DNA of 40,204 bases from Bacteroidota bacterium (GTDB lineage Bacteria; Bacteroidota; Ignavibacteria; UBA10030; UBA8401), in the NCBI GenBank assembly GCA_021796275.1, contig JAJYOI010000021.1, positions 1 to 40,204 of the forward strand. Direction: 5' to 3'. A program made the translations under genes and the position numbers. Shown one piece after another: positions 23,226 through 32,002 of this stretch; position 1 is the stretch's first letter, and each line of letters begins with the position of its first letter. The notes under the pieces are model-generated. The model was not told where the DNA came from. It made no database searches and was given only the letters and a program-made list of their open reading frames with translations.

Positions 23226-24572
23226 ATGGGAAAAGACGCACGCAAGCATTTAGAGATCGGTACTGAAACGTCGGTTCAGTCCGACGCGGAAGTCCGAAAA
23301 TTTGAAATTGTGTTGTTCGTCGGCGGATTGCTGCTGCTGTTGTATCTCGTCTACGCGGTACAATCAATTTTTTCGCCGTTCGTGATGCTCGGAGCAATTC
23401 TCTTTTTATTGTATCCGATCCGCTCAAATAAACTCGCGCGCAATGTCATTAGACTTGCGGCGATTCTTTTTGCGTTGTGGTTTCTTGATGCGGTGAAAGG
23501 CATTCTTGCGCCGTTCATCGTCGCACTGTTGATTGCATACCTGTTTCATCCGCTGGTGACGAAGGCTGAACAATGGAAACTCCGGCGCTGGGTCTCGTCG
23601 CTCATCATCATCCTTTTTTTCATCGGGCTCCTTACTGTGGTACTGTTTCTGGTTTTGCCGCTGGCATTCCAGCAATTCGAAGGAATGCTTATTGCTGTCA
23701 ACAGCATCGTCGCACAACTGACAAGCTGGATTCTGAGCGCAAATTTTGTTGAGACATTGAATAAGTACGGAATTTCAACCAGCCAATTGCGGCAGACGCT
23801 TTCGACAAGTTTTATGCCGCGGCTGGAAAACATTATGAAAGGATTGTTGGAAGGAACGCTGGGGTTCGTGAGCGGTATCTCCACCGTGGTGTCGCGCATT
23901 GTCAATTTGGTGATTATTCCGTTTTTAACATTTTATGTGCTGAAAGATTTTCCGCTCATCAAGCATCGCGCGAAAATGTTTATTCCGAAAGCGAAGAGGG
24001 ACGATGCGAAGAGGTATTACGGGCTTATTGATGAACTGCTCGGGCGGTATCTCCGCGGCGCCATCACAGTGGCAATCATCAATGCGACCGCCGTGACATT
24101 GTTTTTCTGGATCTTCGGCATTCAATATCCGCTCGTGCTCGGTATTGTTGCCGGCGTATTGGATTTGATTCCGTACTTCGGCTTGATCATCATGCTTGTC
24201 TTATCCGTTATCGTCGCATTCTTCAGCGGCGCGCCCGTCACGGCGCACATAATTCTTGCTGCCGCAACAATTGCCTTCCTCCATGTTTTCGAGGCGGCAG
24301 TTCTTTCGCCGAAAATCATCGGCTCGAAAGTCGGCATGCATCCCGTTCTTCTCATTCTTTCTCTGCTGGTGTTCTCGTATTTTCTCGGCTTCATCGGATT
24401 GCTGATCGCTGTTCCAACAACCGCAATTGTTATTTTGATTGTAAAAGAATGGGAGAAGAAGAGGAAAGCCGGCGCACAGATTTCGCCGATTCTCGAGAAT
24501 CTTACCGAAGCTGAAAATCCGCTGCCGGAAGAATCCACACCGAAGGGGTTTTCAACCGGGAGCGGACAATGA
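23226..24572 (+). CDS. AI-2E family transporter-like membrane protein
   Basis: A 448-residue inner-membrane protein of the AI-2E (YdiK/PerM-like) family. It has an initial pair of hydrophobic segments, then the family core: FIVALLIAYLFHPLV, a long amphipathic middle part, LVIIPFLTFYVLKDF, and the closing IFGIQYPLVLGIVAGVLDLIPYFG, with conserved PYFG and PTTAIV segments. Family members have been assigned to autoinducer-2 export, Na+/H+ exchange and unknown roles, so the substrate is open. An extra N-terminal pair of membrane segments (about residues 28-60) precedes the usual start. It overlaps the rsmI-like gene by 4 bp (ATGA), implying translational coupling. The C terminus is partly encoded by a dispersed repeat. 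Confidence 0.88.
   Translation: MGKDARKHLEIGTETSVQSDAEVRKFEIVLFVGGLLLLLYLVYAVQSIFSPFVMLGAILFLLYPIRSNKLARNVIRLAAILFALWFLDAVKGILAPFIVALLIAYLFHPLVTKAEQWKLRRWVSSLIIILFFIGLLTVVLFLVLPLAFQQFEGMLIAVNSIVAQLTSWILSANFVETLNKYGISTSQLRQTLSTSFMPRLENIMKGLLEGTLGFVSGISTVVSRIVNLVIIPFLTFYVLKDFPLIKHRAKMFIPKAKRDDAKRYYGLIDELLGRYLRGAITVAIINATAVTLFFWIFGIQYPLVLGIVAGVLDLIPYFGLIIMLVLSVIVAFFSGAPVTAHIILAAATIAFLHVFEAAVLSPKIIGSKVGMHPVLLILSLLVFSYFLGFIGLLIAVPTTAIVILIVKEWEKKRKAGAQISPILENLTEAENPLPEESTPKGFSTGSGQ
24537..24560 (-). repeat. dispersed repeat, copy f
   Basis: The minus strand reads GGTTGAAAACCCCTTCGG. On the plus strand it is translated as PKGFST near the C terminus of the AI-2E family protein, the same antisense frame as copy a (PKGIF). 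Confidence 0.6.
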
Positions 24573-25249
24573 GCGGCACGCTCTATTTGGTTGCAACGCC
24601 AATCGGAAATTTTGCGGACATGACGTTCCGCGCAATTGACGTGCTTAAGCAGGCTGACATTATTGTGTTTGAGGAACGAAAAGAAGGCGGGAGACTTCTC
24701 AGACAATTTGGAATTGAAAAGCCGGTTGAAAGCCTGAACGAACACAACGAAGCTGCCGCAACATTTCACATTCTCGATCATCTCAAGCAAGGGAAAAATA
24801 TCGCCGTCATCTCGGATTGCGGAACGCCGGTGTTTTCCGATCCCGGACAGCTTCTCGTGCGCAAAGCTGTTGATGCCGGAATCAAAATCGTGCCGATTCC
24901 CGGCGCATCGTCGCTGATGCCTGCGCTGACAGTTTCCGGATTTTCGATTGACCAGTTTGTGTACTACGGATGGCTTTCGCCGAAACGGCCGCGGCGGATT
25001 GCGGAGCTTCAGCAATTGCGCCGTGAGCGCCGCACCATTGTGCTGATGGATACCCCGTATCGTTTGCAGGCGCTTCTCAAGGATATTGCAGATGTTTTCG
25101 GAAGCGAGCGCCGTTTGTGTGTTGCGTTCGATCTCACATTACCCGACGAAGAAATCTTTCACGGCACCGCACCGCAGTTGTACGACACGCTGACAAAGCT
25201 GGAGAAAAAAGGGGAATTTGTTGTGGTGATTGAAAGCTCGCCCGCCTGA
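24569..25249 (+). CDS. RsmI-like methyltransferase (tetrapyrrole-methylase fold)
   Basis: A 226-residue protein matching RsmI, which 2'-O-methylates C1402 of 16S rRNA. It begins GTLYLVATPIGNFADMTFRAIDVLKQAD, and has SDCGTPVFSDPGQLLVRKAVDAG and PIPGASSLMPALTVSGF. It differs from typical RsmI: EERKEGGRLL replaces the conserved EDTRxTxxLL, and it is about 50 residues shorter, lacking the C-terminal domain. It may therefore be the shorter RsmI-related paralogue found in Bacteroidetes-type genomes rather than RsmI itself. It overlaps the upstream gene by 4 bp. Confidence 0.82.
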   Translation: MSGTLYLVATPIGNFADMTFRAIDVLKQADIIVFEERKEGGRLLRQFGIEKPVESLNEHNEAAATFHILDHLKQGKNIAVISDCGTPVFSDPGQLLVRKAVDAGIKIVPIPGASSLMPALTVSGFSIDQFVYYGWLSPKRPRRIAELQQLRRERRTIVLMDTPYRLQALLKDIADVFGSERRLCVAFDLTLPDEEIFHGTAPQLYDTLTKLEKKGEFVVVIESSPA

Positions 25250-25273
25250 GCGGCGGAAAAATTTTCCCTTCTT

Positions 25274-25302
25274 TTGCACTTCCCTCGTTCTTTCTTTATA
25301 TT
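25274..25302 (+). promoter_or_regulatory. promoter of the thioredoxin-fold gene, predicted leaderless
   Basis: TTGCAC (25274-25279), a 17-bp spacer and TATATT (25297-25302). The -10 box ends 9 nt before the ATG at 25312, and no Shine-Dalgarno is present. Confidence 0.45.
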
Positions 25303-25311
25303 ATTCTCAAG

Positions 25312-26337
25312 ATGAAGCAAATGACTACACGAACACAGCACGCGCCGGAAATTTACGGCGATTTCTGGTTCAATTCTGGACCGCAGGCAATTCAGGCGCT
25401 GCAAGGGAGCGTGGTGCTCCTTGTGTTTTGGGACTTCACTTCGGAATCGTCGCTGCGTACGGTTCGTATCGCCGAAGCATTTCACCGTCAGTATGCGGAA
25501 ATGGGATTAACGGTGATCGGAATTCATACGCCGGAATTTTCTTTTGCACAGGAACGCCGCCGCGTGGAAGAAGCCATTCGGCAGCTCGATCTTCATTTTG
25601 CAATAGCAACGGATAACACGCATGCGATGTGGGACGCCTATCGCGTGCAGGAAATTCCAACGATGATTTTGATTGACCGCGAAAATCTTTTGTATGCGAT
25701 TCACACGGGCGAAGCCGGCTATGAACAACTTGAGCGTTCCATTCAGGCGCTGCTGAGGGACGCCGGTTACCGCGGAATCCTTCCGCCATTATTCAGCATT
25801 GTGCAGAAAGCGGCAGATGTTCATTCGGTTCCGATTCCGGCAATGCAAACCGGATATCTTCACGGTGCGCTCGGCAATGTGGAAGGTTACAGTCCTGAGC
25901 TTCCGGCGCACTATACCGATCCCGGCATGTGTGTTGAAGGGAGATTTTACGCGCAAGGTTTATGGCGTGCCGGGAAGAATTCATTCGAATATTGCGGCGA
26001 AGAGAACGGCGGATATTTGACATTCAGTTTTTCCGGCAGCGATGTGAATGCAGTGATCGGCGCGGAACAGCCGGCGGTCGTTCGCCTTGAGATGGATAAC
26101 GCATCGGTTCCGCCTGCAAGCATTGGGCACGATGTTGTGATTGACGGAAACGGAAAATCGTTCGTGCAGGTAGATGAAGCGAAGTTGGTATACCTCATCC
26201 GGTGCAGCGATGCGGCGAAACACACGCTGAAAGTTTTTCCTGCTGTGCGGGGAACGACGATTTATTCAATCTCGTTCGATATGCCGTTCGGTTTGCGCGG
26301 GCACGAACAAAGGGAAGAGAAGTTTCGGAATAATTAA
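25312..26337 (+). CDS. DipZ-type thioredoxin-fold protein lacking the redox cysteines
   Basis: A 341-residue protein in two parts. Residues ~12-155 follow the thioredoxin-like domain of DipZ/TlpA-type proteins (VVLLVFWDF ... MGLTVIGIHTPEFSFAQE ... IPTMILIDRENLLYAIHTGEAGYEQ). Residues ~190-335 resemble the C-terminal carbohydrate-binding-like beta-sandwich of DipZ (YFxGxWxxxxExxxxxxxxGxLxFxFxGxDVN pattern, HTLKVFP). At the CxxC position the sequence is S44-E-S-S47 (FTSESSLRT), so neither cysteine is present and thiol redox chemistry is not expected. There is no signal peptide or the DsbD-like membrane part of DipZ. It has its own promoter and precedes metH. It may be a binding or scaffold protein. 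Confidence 0.78.
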   Translation: MKQMTTRTQHAPEIYGDFWFNSGPQAIQALQGSVVLLVFWDFTSESSLRTVRIAEAFHRQYAEMGLTVIGIHTPEFSFAQERRRVEEAIRQLDLHFAIATDNTHAMWDAYRVQEIPTMILIDRENLLYAIHTGEAGYEQLERSIQALLRDAGYRGILPPLFSIVQKAADVHSVPIPAMQTGYLHGALGNVEGYSPELPAHYTDPGMCVEGRFYAQGLWRAGKNSFEYCGEENGGYLTFSFSGSDVNAVIGAEQPAVVRLEMDNASVPPASIGHDVVIDGNGKSFVQVDEAKLVYLIRCSDAAKHTLKVFPAVRGTTIYSISFDMPFGLRGHEQREEKFRNN

Positions 26338-26363
26338 AGGGATTTCTAAAATTTCAAGCTGAA

Positions 26364-26440
26364 TCTCGCGCAAAGCCGCGAAGATACAAAGAGCTTTTCA
26401 GAAAATTTTCCTTAGTGTCTTGGCGGCTTTGCGTGAAAGA
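26364..26440. repeat. long imperfect hairpin with CGCAAAGCCGC arms
   Basis: The left arm (26364-26391, containing GCGCAAAGCCGCGAAG) pairs imperfectly with the right arm (26411-26440, containing CTTGGCGGCTTTGCG). This is the CGCAAAGCCGC-type repeat that, from memory, occurs between genes in many unrelated genomes. It fills the gap before metH. It may end transcription of the upstream gene, but no strong T run follows. Confidence 0.7.
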
Positions 26441-26465
26441 TGATTTTTTATTATGAAATGAAATA

Positions 26466-29400
26466 ATGTCCTCTTTCCTCGACATACTGAAACAAAAAAT
26501 CATCGTCTTCGACGGCGCGATGGGAACGAACATCCAGTCGCAGAATCTTTCGGCGGATGATTTCGGCGGCGAGCAGTTGAACGGCTGCAACGAGCATCTC
26601 GTTGTGTCGAAGCCTTCTGCCATCGAAAAAGTCCATTCCGATTTTCTCTCCGTGGGCGTTGACGTAATTGAAACGGATTCGTTCGGCTCGTCTTCGATTG
26701 TGCTGGCGGAATACGGTTTGCAGTCCCGTGCGCATGAACTGAATTTCAAAGCGGCGAAGCTTGCAAAAAATGTTGCCGCGCAATTTTCTTCCGCCAATCA
26801 TCCGCGATTTGTTGCCGGTTCAATCGGTCCCACAACAAAACTGCCGTCGCTCGGGCATATCACGTTCAAAGAGATGAGCAAAGCGTATTACGAGCAGGCT
26901 GCCGGACTTATCGAAGGCGGCGCCGATCTGCTCATTGTCGAGACCTGTCAGGATTTGCTTCAAACAAAATCTGCGCTTGGCGGCATCATCCAATATTTTT
27001 CTGACAAGCGCGTTCGCATTCCCGTCATTACTTCCATCACGATTGAAACGATGGGAACGATGCTGATGGGAACAGAAATTGCCGCCGCGCTTGCAACGCT
27101 TGAGCCGTTCGATATTGATGTGATCGGAATGAATTGCGCGACCGGGCCGAAGGAAATGTCCGAGAACGTTCGCTATTTGTGTGCAAGCTCTCCGGTTCCC
27201 GTCTCGTGTATTCCGAACGCAGGCATTCCGGAAAACATCGGCGGGCACGCGCATTATCATCTCACGCCGGAAGAATTCGTCCGCTATCTCAGTCATTTTG
27301 TGAAGGACCTCGGTGTCAATGTCGTCGGCGGATGCTGCGGCACGCGTCCTGATCATTTGAAGCAATTGGTTGACGCAGTAGGAAATCTTGCGCCAAAAGA
27401 ACGGGCGATAGAATTTATTCCGTCTTCATCGAGTCTTTACACGACAGCGCCGATGCATATTGATCCGCCGCCGGTGATTGTTGGCGAGCGGACAAATGCG
27501 AACGGCTCGAAAAAATTCAAAGAGCTTTTGCAGTCGGAAAATTATGACGGCATGGTGGCGATGGGGAAGGACCAAATGAAGGAAGGCGCACACTTGCTTG
27601 ACGTGTGCGTTGCGTATGTCGGCCGCGACGAAACGCGCGATATGAAAGAAGTCGCGTTCCGCTTCAACACGCAGATCACGCTTCCGGTGATGATTGATTC
27701 GACCGAAGCGCCGGTGATCGAGCAGGCGCTGCAAATGTTTGCCGGAAAATGTATTGTCAATTCGATCAACATGGAAGACGGCGAAGAGCGCATCAAGAAA
27801 GTTGTGCCGATGTGCAAAAAATACGGTGCTTCTGTCGTTGCACTGACGATTGATGAATCGGGAATGGCAAAGACCGCGCAGGCGAAGCTGAATGTTGCGC
27901 GCCGGATGTACGATCTTGTGGTGAACAAATACGGAATGAAGCCGCGCGATCTGATTTTCGATACGCTCACGTTCACGCTTGGCAGCGGCGATGAAGAATT
28001 CCGCAAAGCAGGGATTGAAACCATTGAAGCGATTCGTCTCATCAAAAAAGAATTTCCAGAAGTAAAGACACTGCTCGGCGTCAGCAATATCTCGTTCGGA
28101 CTTTCACCGCATGTGCGCCATGTATTGAATTCGGTTTTTCTGCATTACGCCATCGAAGCCGGACTCGACATGGCGATTGTCAATGCGCAGAAGATCATGC
28201 CGCTTTATAAAATTGACGAGCGCGGGCGCGAAATATCCCGCCAGCTTGTGTTCGATGAAAGAAAATTTGACGGCGAGAAATGCGTGTACGATCCGCTCAC
28301 AGAATTGATGGCGTATTACGCCGATAAAAAATCGGATGCGAAAAAAGAGAAGAAAACGCTTGGCTCGACCATCGAAGAAATTCTCAAGAACAGAATCATT
28401 GAAGGCGAAAAGCAGGGCTTGCAGCAGGATCTGGATGAAGCGCTGAAAAAATATTCTGCGCTCGAAATTATCAATACAATTTTGCTTGATGGAATGAAAG
28501 TTGTCGGCGATCTTTTCGGACGCGGCGAAATGCAGCTTCCGTTCGTTCTTCAATCTGCCGAAGTGATGAAAACTGCCGTTGCGTACCTTGAACAATTTAT
28601 GGAGAAGTCGGAAGCGACGACGAAAGGAACGATAATTCTCGCGACGGTGAAGGGTGACGTGCACGACATCGGCAAGAACCTCGTTGACATTATTCTGACG
28701 AACAACGGTTACAAAGTGTACAATCTCGGCATCAAACAACCGATTGAAAATATTCTCCGCGCATATGAAGATTATCACGCTGATGCCATTGGTATGAGCG
28801 GACTGCTTGTCAAATCAACGCTGGTGATGAAAGAAAATCTTGAAGTGTTGAACGAGCGCGGGCTGACGCCGGCGGTTGTGCTTGGCGGGGCGGCGTTGAC
28901 GCGTCGTTACGTTGAGCAGGACCTTCGCAGTCTTTACAAGGGAGTTGTTGTGTATGCGAACGACGCGTTTGCCGGATTGCATTTCATGGAGCAATTGAAA
29001 ACGCGCGGCGTTGAAAGTTTTCAGCAGCCTTCGACAGTTGACAATGAAGTTGATGAGGAATCGCTTGTCGGCTCTGAAGCAAAGATAGCGCTGGCGTTGA
29101 AGGAGCAAGGCGCGAAGCGAGCAGAGAATGCAGCTCTTTCTTCTGAGACAGCAACGCCTGTCCGCTCGAAGGTTTCGGCAAATGTTTCTATTCCGAAGCC
29201 GCCGTTTTGGGGAACGCGTGTCGAGGAAAATATTTCGCTCGATGAAATTTTTCAGTATGTTAATCAAGCCGCACTGATCAAAGGGCAATGGCAAGTCAGA
29301 AAAGGAAAGCTTGCGGAAGCAGAGTACAAAAAATTGCTCGAAGAAAAAGTCTATCCCGAGTTGAATGCGTTGAAACAGCAGTGCAAATCCGAACAACTTC

Positions 29401-29984
29401 TTGTTCCAAAAGTTGTGTACGGATATTTCCCGTGTCAATCGAATGGCAATGACTTGATCATTTATGAAGATGATTTCAAAACGGAGCGGCTGCGGTTCAC
29501 ATTCCCGCGCCAGAATGGTGACAGATACTTATGTCTCGCCGATTATTTTGTTTCGGTGGATTCCGGGAAAACGGACACCGTAGCGTTTCATCTTGTTACA
29601 ATGGGAAAGAAAGCATCGGAACATTCTGCAAAACTTTTTGCCGGAAACAATTATAAAGAGTATCTGTATTTTCACGGATTGAGTGTTGAATCTGCCGAAG
29701 CGCTTGCCGAATTGTGGCACAAGAAAATTCGTGAGGAACTGGGAATTGCCGGAAAAGATTCTCCGGATATCAAACGATTGTTCAGCCAAGGGTATCAAGG
29801 TTCGCGGTACAGTTTCGGTTACCCGGCATGTCCGAATTTGGAAGACCATGTAAAATTGTTCGAACTGCTGCAGCCGGAACGTGTCGGTGTAAAAATGTCC
29901 GAGGAATTTATGCTCGAGCCGGAGCAATCAACGGATGCAATTATTCTTCATCACCCTGAAGCAAAATATTTTAATGTAAAGTGA
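26466..29984 (+). CDS. metH: cobalamin-dependent methionine synthase
   Basis: A 1172-residue cytoplasmic enzyme transferring the methyl group of methyltetrahydrofolate to homocysteine through cobalamin. Domains in order: homocysteine-binding (1-~310; FDGAMGTNIQ, NCATGP and GGCCGTRP supply the zinc cysteines), pterin-binding (~330-600; VIVGERTNANGSKKF), B12 cap and B12-binding (~630-880; GDVHDIGKNL with the cobalt-ligand histidine near residue 730), and a C-terminal activation domain (~920-1172; RYSFGYPACPNLEDH for SAM-dependent reactivation). It is complete and close to E. coli length (about 1227). No cobalamin or SAM riboswitch is visible upstream; the gap holds a long hairpin repeat instead. 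It shares folate chemistry with folP at the other end of the window. Confidence 0.97.
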   Translation: MSSFLDILKQKIIVFDGAMGTNIQSQNLSADDFGGEQLNGCNEHLVVSKPSAIEKVHSDFLSVGVDVIETDSFGSSSIVLAEYGLQSRAHELNFKAAKLAKNVAAQFSSANHPRFVAGSIGPTTKLPSLGHITFKEMSKAYYEQAAGLIEGGADLLIVETCQDLLQTKSALGGIIQYFSDKRVRIPVITSITIETMGTMLMGTEIAAALATLEPFDIDVIGMNCATGPKEMSENVRYLCASSPVPVSCIPNAGIPENIGGHAHYHLTPEEFVRYLSHFVKDLGVNVVGGCCGTRPDHLKQLVDAVGNLAPKERAIEFIPSSSSLYTTAPMHIDPPPVIVGERTNANGSKKFKELLQSENYDGMVAMGKDQMKEGAHLLDVCVAYVGRDETRDMKEVAFRFNTQITLPVMIDSTEAPVIEQALQMFAGKCIVNSINMEDGEERIKKVVPMCKKYGASVVALTIDESGMAKTAQAKLNVARRMYDLVVNKYGMKPRDLIFDTLTFTLGSGDEEFRKAGIETIEAIRLIKKEFPEVKTLLGVSNISFGLSPHVRHVLNSVFLHYAIEAGLDMAIVNAQKIMPLYKIDERGREISRQLVFDERKFDGEKCVYDPLTELMAYYADKKSDAKKEKKTLGSTIEEILKNRIIEGEKQGLQQDLDEALKKYSALEIINTILLDGMKVVGDLFGRGEMQLPFVLQSAEVMKTAVAYLEQFMEKSEATTKGTIILATVKGDVHDIGKNLVDIILTNNGYKVYNLGIKQPIENILRAYEDYHADAIGMSGLLVKSTLVMKENLEVLNERGLTPAVVLGGAALTRRYVEQDLRSLYKGVVVYANDAFAGLHFMEQLKTRGVESFQQPSTVDNEVDEESLVGSEAKIALALKEQGAKRAENAALSSETATPVRSKVSANVSIPKPPFWGTRVEENISLDEIFQYVNQAALIKGQWQVRKGKLAEAEYKKLLEEKVYPELNALKQQCKSEQLLVPKVVYGYFPCQSNGNDLIIYEDDFKTERLRFTFPRQNGDRYLCLADYFVSVDSGKTDTVAFHLVTMGKKASEHSAKLFAGNNYKEYLYFHGLSVESAEALAELWHKKIREELGIAGKDSPDIKRLFSQGYQGSRYSFGYPACPNLEDHVKLFELLQPERVGVKMSEEFMLEPEQSTDAIILHHPEAKYFNVK

Positions 29985-30001
29985 TAGTTGCGGGAGTGTC
30001 C

Positions 30002-31993
30002 ATGCAAAAACAATGGGCAGGATGGTTATTTCTGTTTCTCTTTTTTTCTTCTTTTGCCTTTGCACAAGCTACAAAGCCGCGCATTGTTGTCGATGTGCGC
30101 TCATCCTTGAAGCAATTGTTGGAAGACGAAGACACTGACAATGACCAAAAGATAACGGTGTATGATTTTCACGTGAACAACACTGAACGCGGCGACAAAC
30201 GTTTTTGGCTTCACACAATTGACGGAAAGATAATTGAAGTTTCGGGAACGTACTACTTGTCGAATTTGCTGGAAGAGCTTACACTTGCACAAGAAGCGCA
30301 TCATGATACGGTTGCGCTCGAAGAAGATCATATTTTTGAACCGCCCGCCGATCGCATTTCTCGAAGCATTCGTGAGCGATACTGGAACGCGTTAACGCGC
30401 AGTATTGACGAAAACGGGCTTCTGAAAATTCTTTCCGATGAAAAAACGAAAACTGTTGACGGCGTGAAATATCTTTATGTTCCGTCATCAGACCGGCTTG
30501 CATTTTCATATTATTCCGGTATTGCTAAAAAATTTCCACAGCAAAACATCAAGGTTGTTCAGCTTCCCCAAAAAGTTACGCCGCAGTACGTCCGCTCCTT
30601 AGATGGAAGGCATGGCTTGCTTTCGCTCGGACTGCGGAAAAATGCTGAAGGAAAAATCGAAGCGATTCCATTTGTTGTTCCCGGGGGAAGGTTCAATGAA
30701 ATGTACGGGTGGGACAGTTATTTCATCACTCTCGGATTGCTTCAGGATGGAAAAGTTGGATTGGCAAGATCAATGGTTGACAATTTTGCCTACGAAATCG
30801 AATCGTACGGAGCAATTCTGAACGCGAATCGTACCTACTATCTGACCCGTTCACAGCCGCCGTTTTTTACCTCGATGATCCGCGCTGTGTACGAGCGTTT
30901 GCCTAAGACGAACGAAAGCAAACAATGGCTGAAACATGTTCTTGGGATGGCAATCAAAGAATATTACGACGTTTGGATGAATTCGGATAGATTGACATGG
31001 ACGGGATTAAGCCGGTATTTTGATTCCGGTTACGGGCAGCCGCCGGAAGTTGAACCTGGGCATTTTCACGTGTTGTATGATTCGCTTGCCCAGAAATATC
31101 ATATGACGGCGCAACAACTTGAAGCTGAATATACATCGGGAAAAATCAGAGTGCCGGAACTTGACAATTATTTTGTTCATGACCGCGCAATGAGAGAATC
31201 GGGACACGACACAAGCTATCGGTTGATCGGCGTCGCCGCAAATTTGGTGACTGTTGATCTTAATTCGCTTCTCTATAAAATCGAAACGGATATTGCCGAC
31301 ATCATCCAAAATAATTTTGGCGGCAGTATTCAATTGGAAAATGGAAAGACAGAAAAGGCGGGAGAGTGGATTCAACACGCACAAAAACGCAAACAGCTTG
31401 TCACAAAATATTTGTGGGATGAAAAGCGCGGGATGTTCTTCGATTATAATTTTGTGAAGAAACAGCAAACATCATATATCAGTGCAACAACGTTTTATCC
31501 GATGTGGGCAGGTCTTGCAACAAAAGAACAAGCTGCTTTGTTGGTGGAACAGGCGCTGCCGCTGCTTAAACAGCCCGGCGGAATTGCCGGAAGTACGGAA
31601 GCTTCGCGCGGACCGATTACGCCGGAACATCCGCTGCGTCAATGGGATTTTCCTTTTGGCTGGTCGCCGCATCAAATGATCGTGTGGCAGGGAATGCGCA
31701 ATTACGGGTATGATTCGATTACCACGCAGCTTGCTTATCGGTGGTTGTACACAATCACAATAAACGCAGCTCAGTTTAACGGCACGGTTCCCGAAAAATT
31801 CGACGTCATTCGCCGTTCGCATCAGGTTTTTGCTGAGTATGGAAATGTTGGTACAAAATTTTCGTACATTACACGTGAAGGTTTTGGCTGGACCAATGCT
31901 TCGTATCAGGTCGGGCTCACACTGCTAAGCCCTGAACTACGTTCTTCGCTCAACAGATTGATTCCGCCGGAGTGGATATTTAACAATAACTAA
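30002..31993 (+). CDS. exported GH37 trehalase with a calcium-loop motif like fungal neutral trehalase
   Basis: A 663-residue precursor that should hydrolyse trehalose to two glucoses. The signal peptide ends near FAFAQ. Both GH37 signatures are present: PGGRFNEMYGWDSY at about residues 227-240 and QWDFPFGWSPHQ near 545. Before the catalytic part, residues 44-55 read DTDNDQKITVYD, an EF-hand-like loop aligning with the DTDKNYQITIED calcium-binding loop I recall for yeast Nth1. GTYYLSNLLEEL and RYWNALTRSID also follow the fungal neutral trehalases more than E. coli TreA. I chose the ATG at 30002, with GGGAG 6 nt upstream, over an in-frame GTG at 29981 that overlaps metH. It lies 17 bp after metH, with no evident functional link. 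Confidence 0.92.
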   Translation: MQKQWAGWLFLFLFFSSFAFAQATKPRIVVDVRSSLKQLLEDEDTDNDQKITVYDFHVNNTERGDKRFWLHTIDGKIIEVSGTYYLSNLLEELTLAQEAHHDTVALEEDHIFEPPADRISRSIRERYWNALTRSIDENGLLKILSDEKTKTVDGVKYLYVPSSDRLAFSYYSGIAKKFPQQNIKVVQLPQKVTPQYVRSLDGRHGLLSLGLRKNAEGKIEAIPFVVPGGRFNEMYGWDSYFITLGLLQDGKVGLARSMVDNFAYEIESYGAILNANRTYYLTRSQPPFFTSMIRAVYERLPKTNESKQWLKHVLGMAIKEYYDVWMNSDRLTWTGLSRYFDSGYGQPPEVEPGHFHVLYDSLAQKYHMTAQQLEAEYTSGKIRVPELDNYFVHDRAMRESGHDTSYRLIGVAANLVTVDLNSLLYKIETDIADIIQNNFGGSIQLENGKTEKAGEWIQHAQKRKQLVTKYLWDEKRGMFFDYNFVKKQQTSYISATTFYPMWAGLATKEQAALLVEQALPLLKQPGGIAGSTEASRGPITPEHPLRQWDFPFGWSPHQMIVWQGMRNYGYDSITTQLAYRWLYTITINAAQFNGTVPEKFDVIRRSHQVFAEYGNVGTKFSYITREGFGWTNASYQVGLTLLSPELRSSLNRLIPPEWIFNNN

Positions 31994-32002
31994 CGGATTG
32001 AT

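Noticed and set aside
26333..26357. A further copy of the TGAAAAYCCCTTTGGG repeat after the thioredoxin-fold gene
   Set aside because: Only GAAATCCCTTT matches on the minus strand; the GGG end is missing, so chance similarity is likely.
26338..26465. Cobalamin or SAM riboswitch before metH
   Set aside because: The gap is only 128 bp and is occupied by a CGCAAAGCCGC hairpin; no B12-box or SAM-box-like sequence was seen.
28104..29438. Long minus-strand open frames opposite metH
   Set aside because: They are shadows of the strongly supported metH frame, with arginine/phenylalanine-rich non-protein-like composition.
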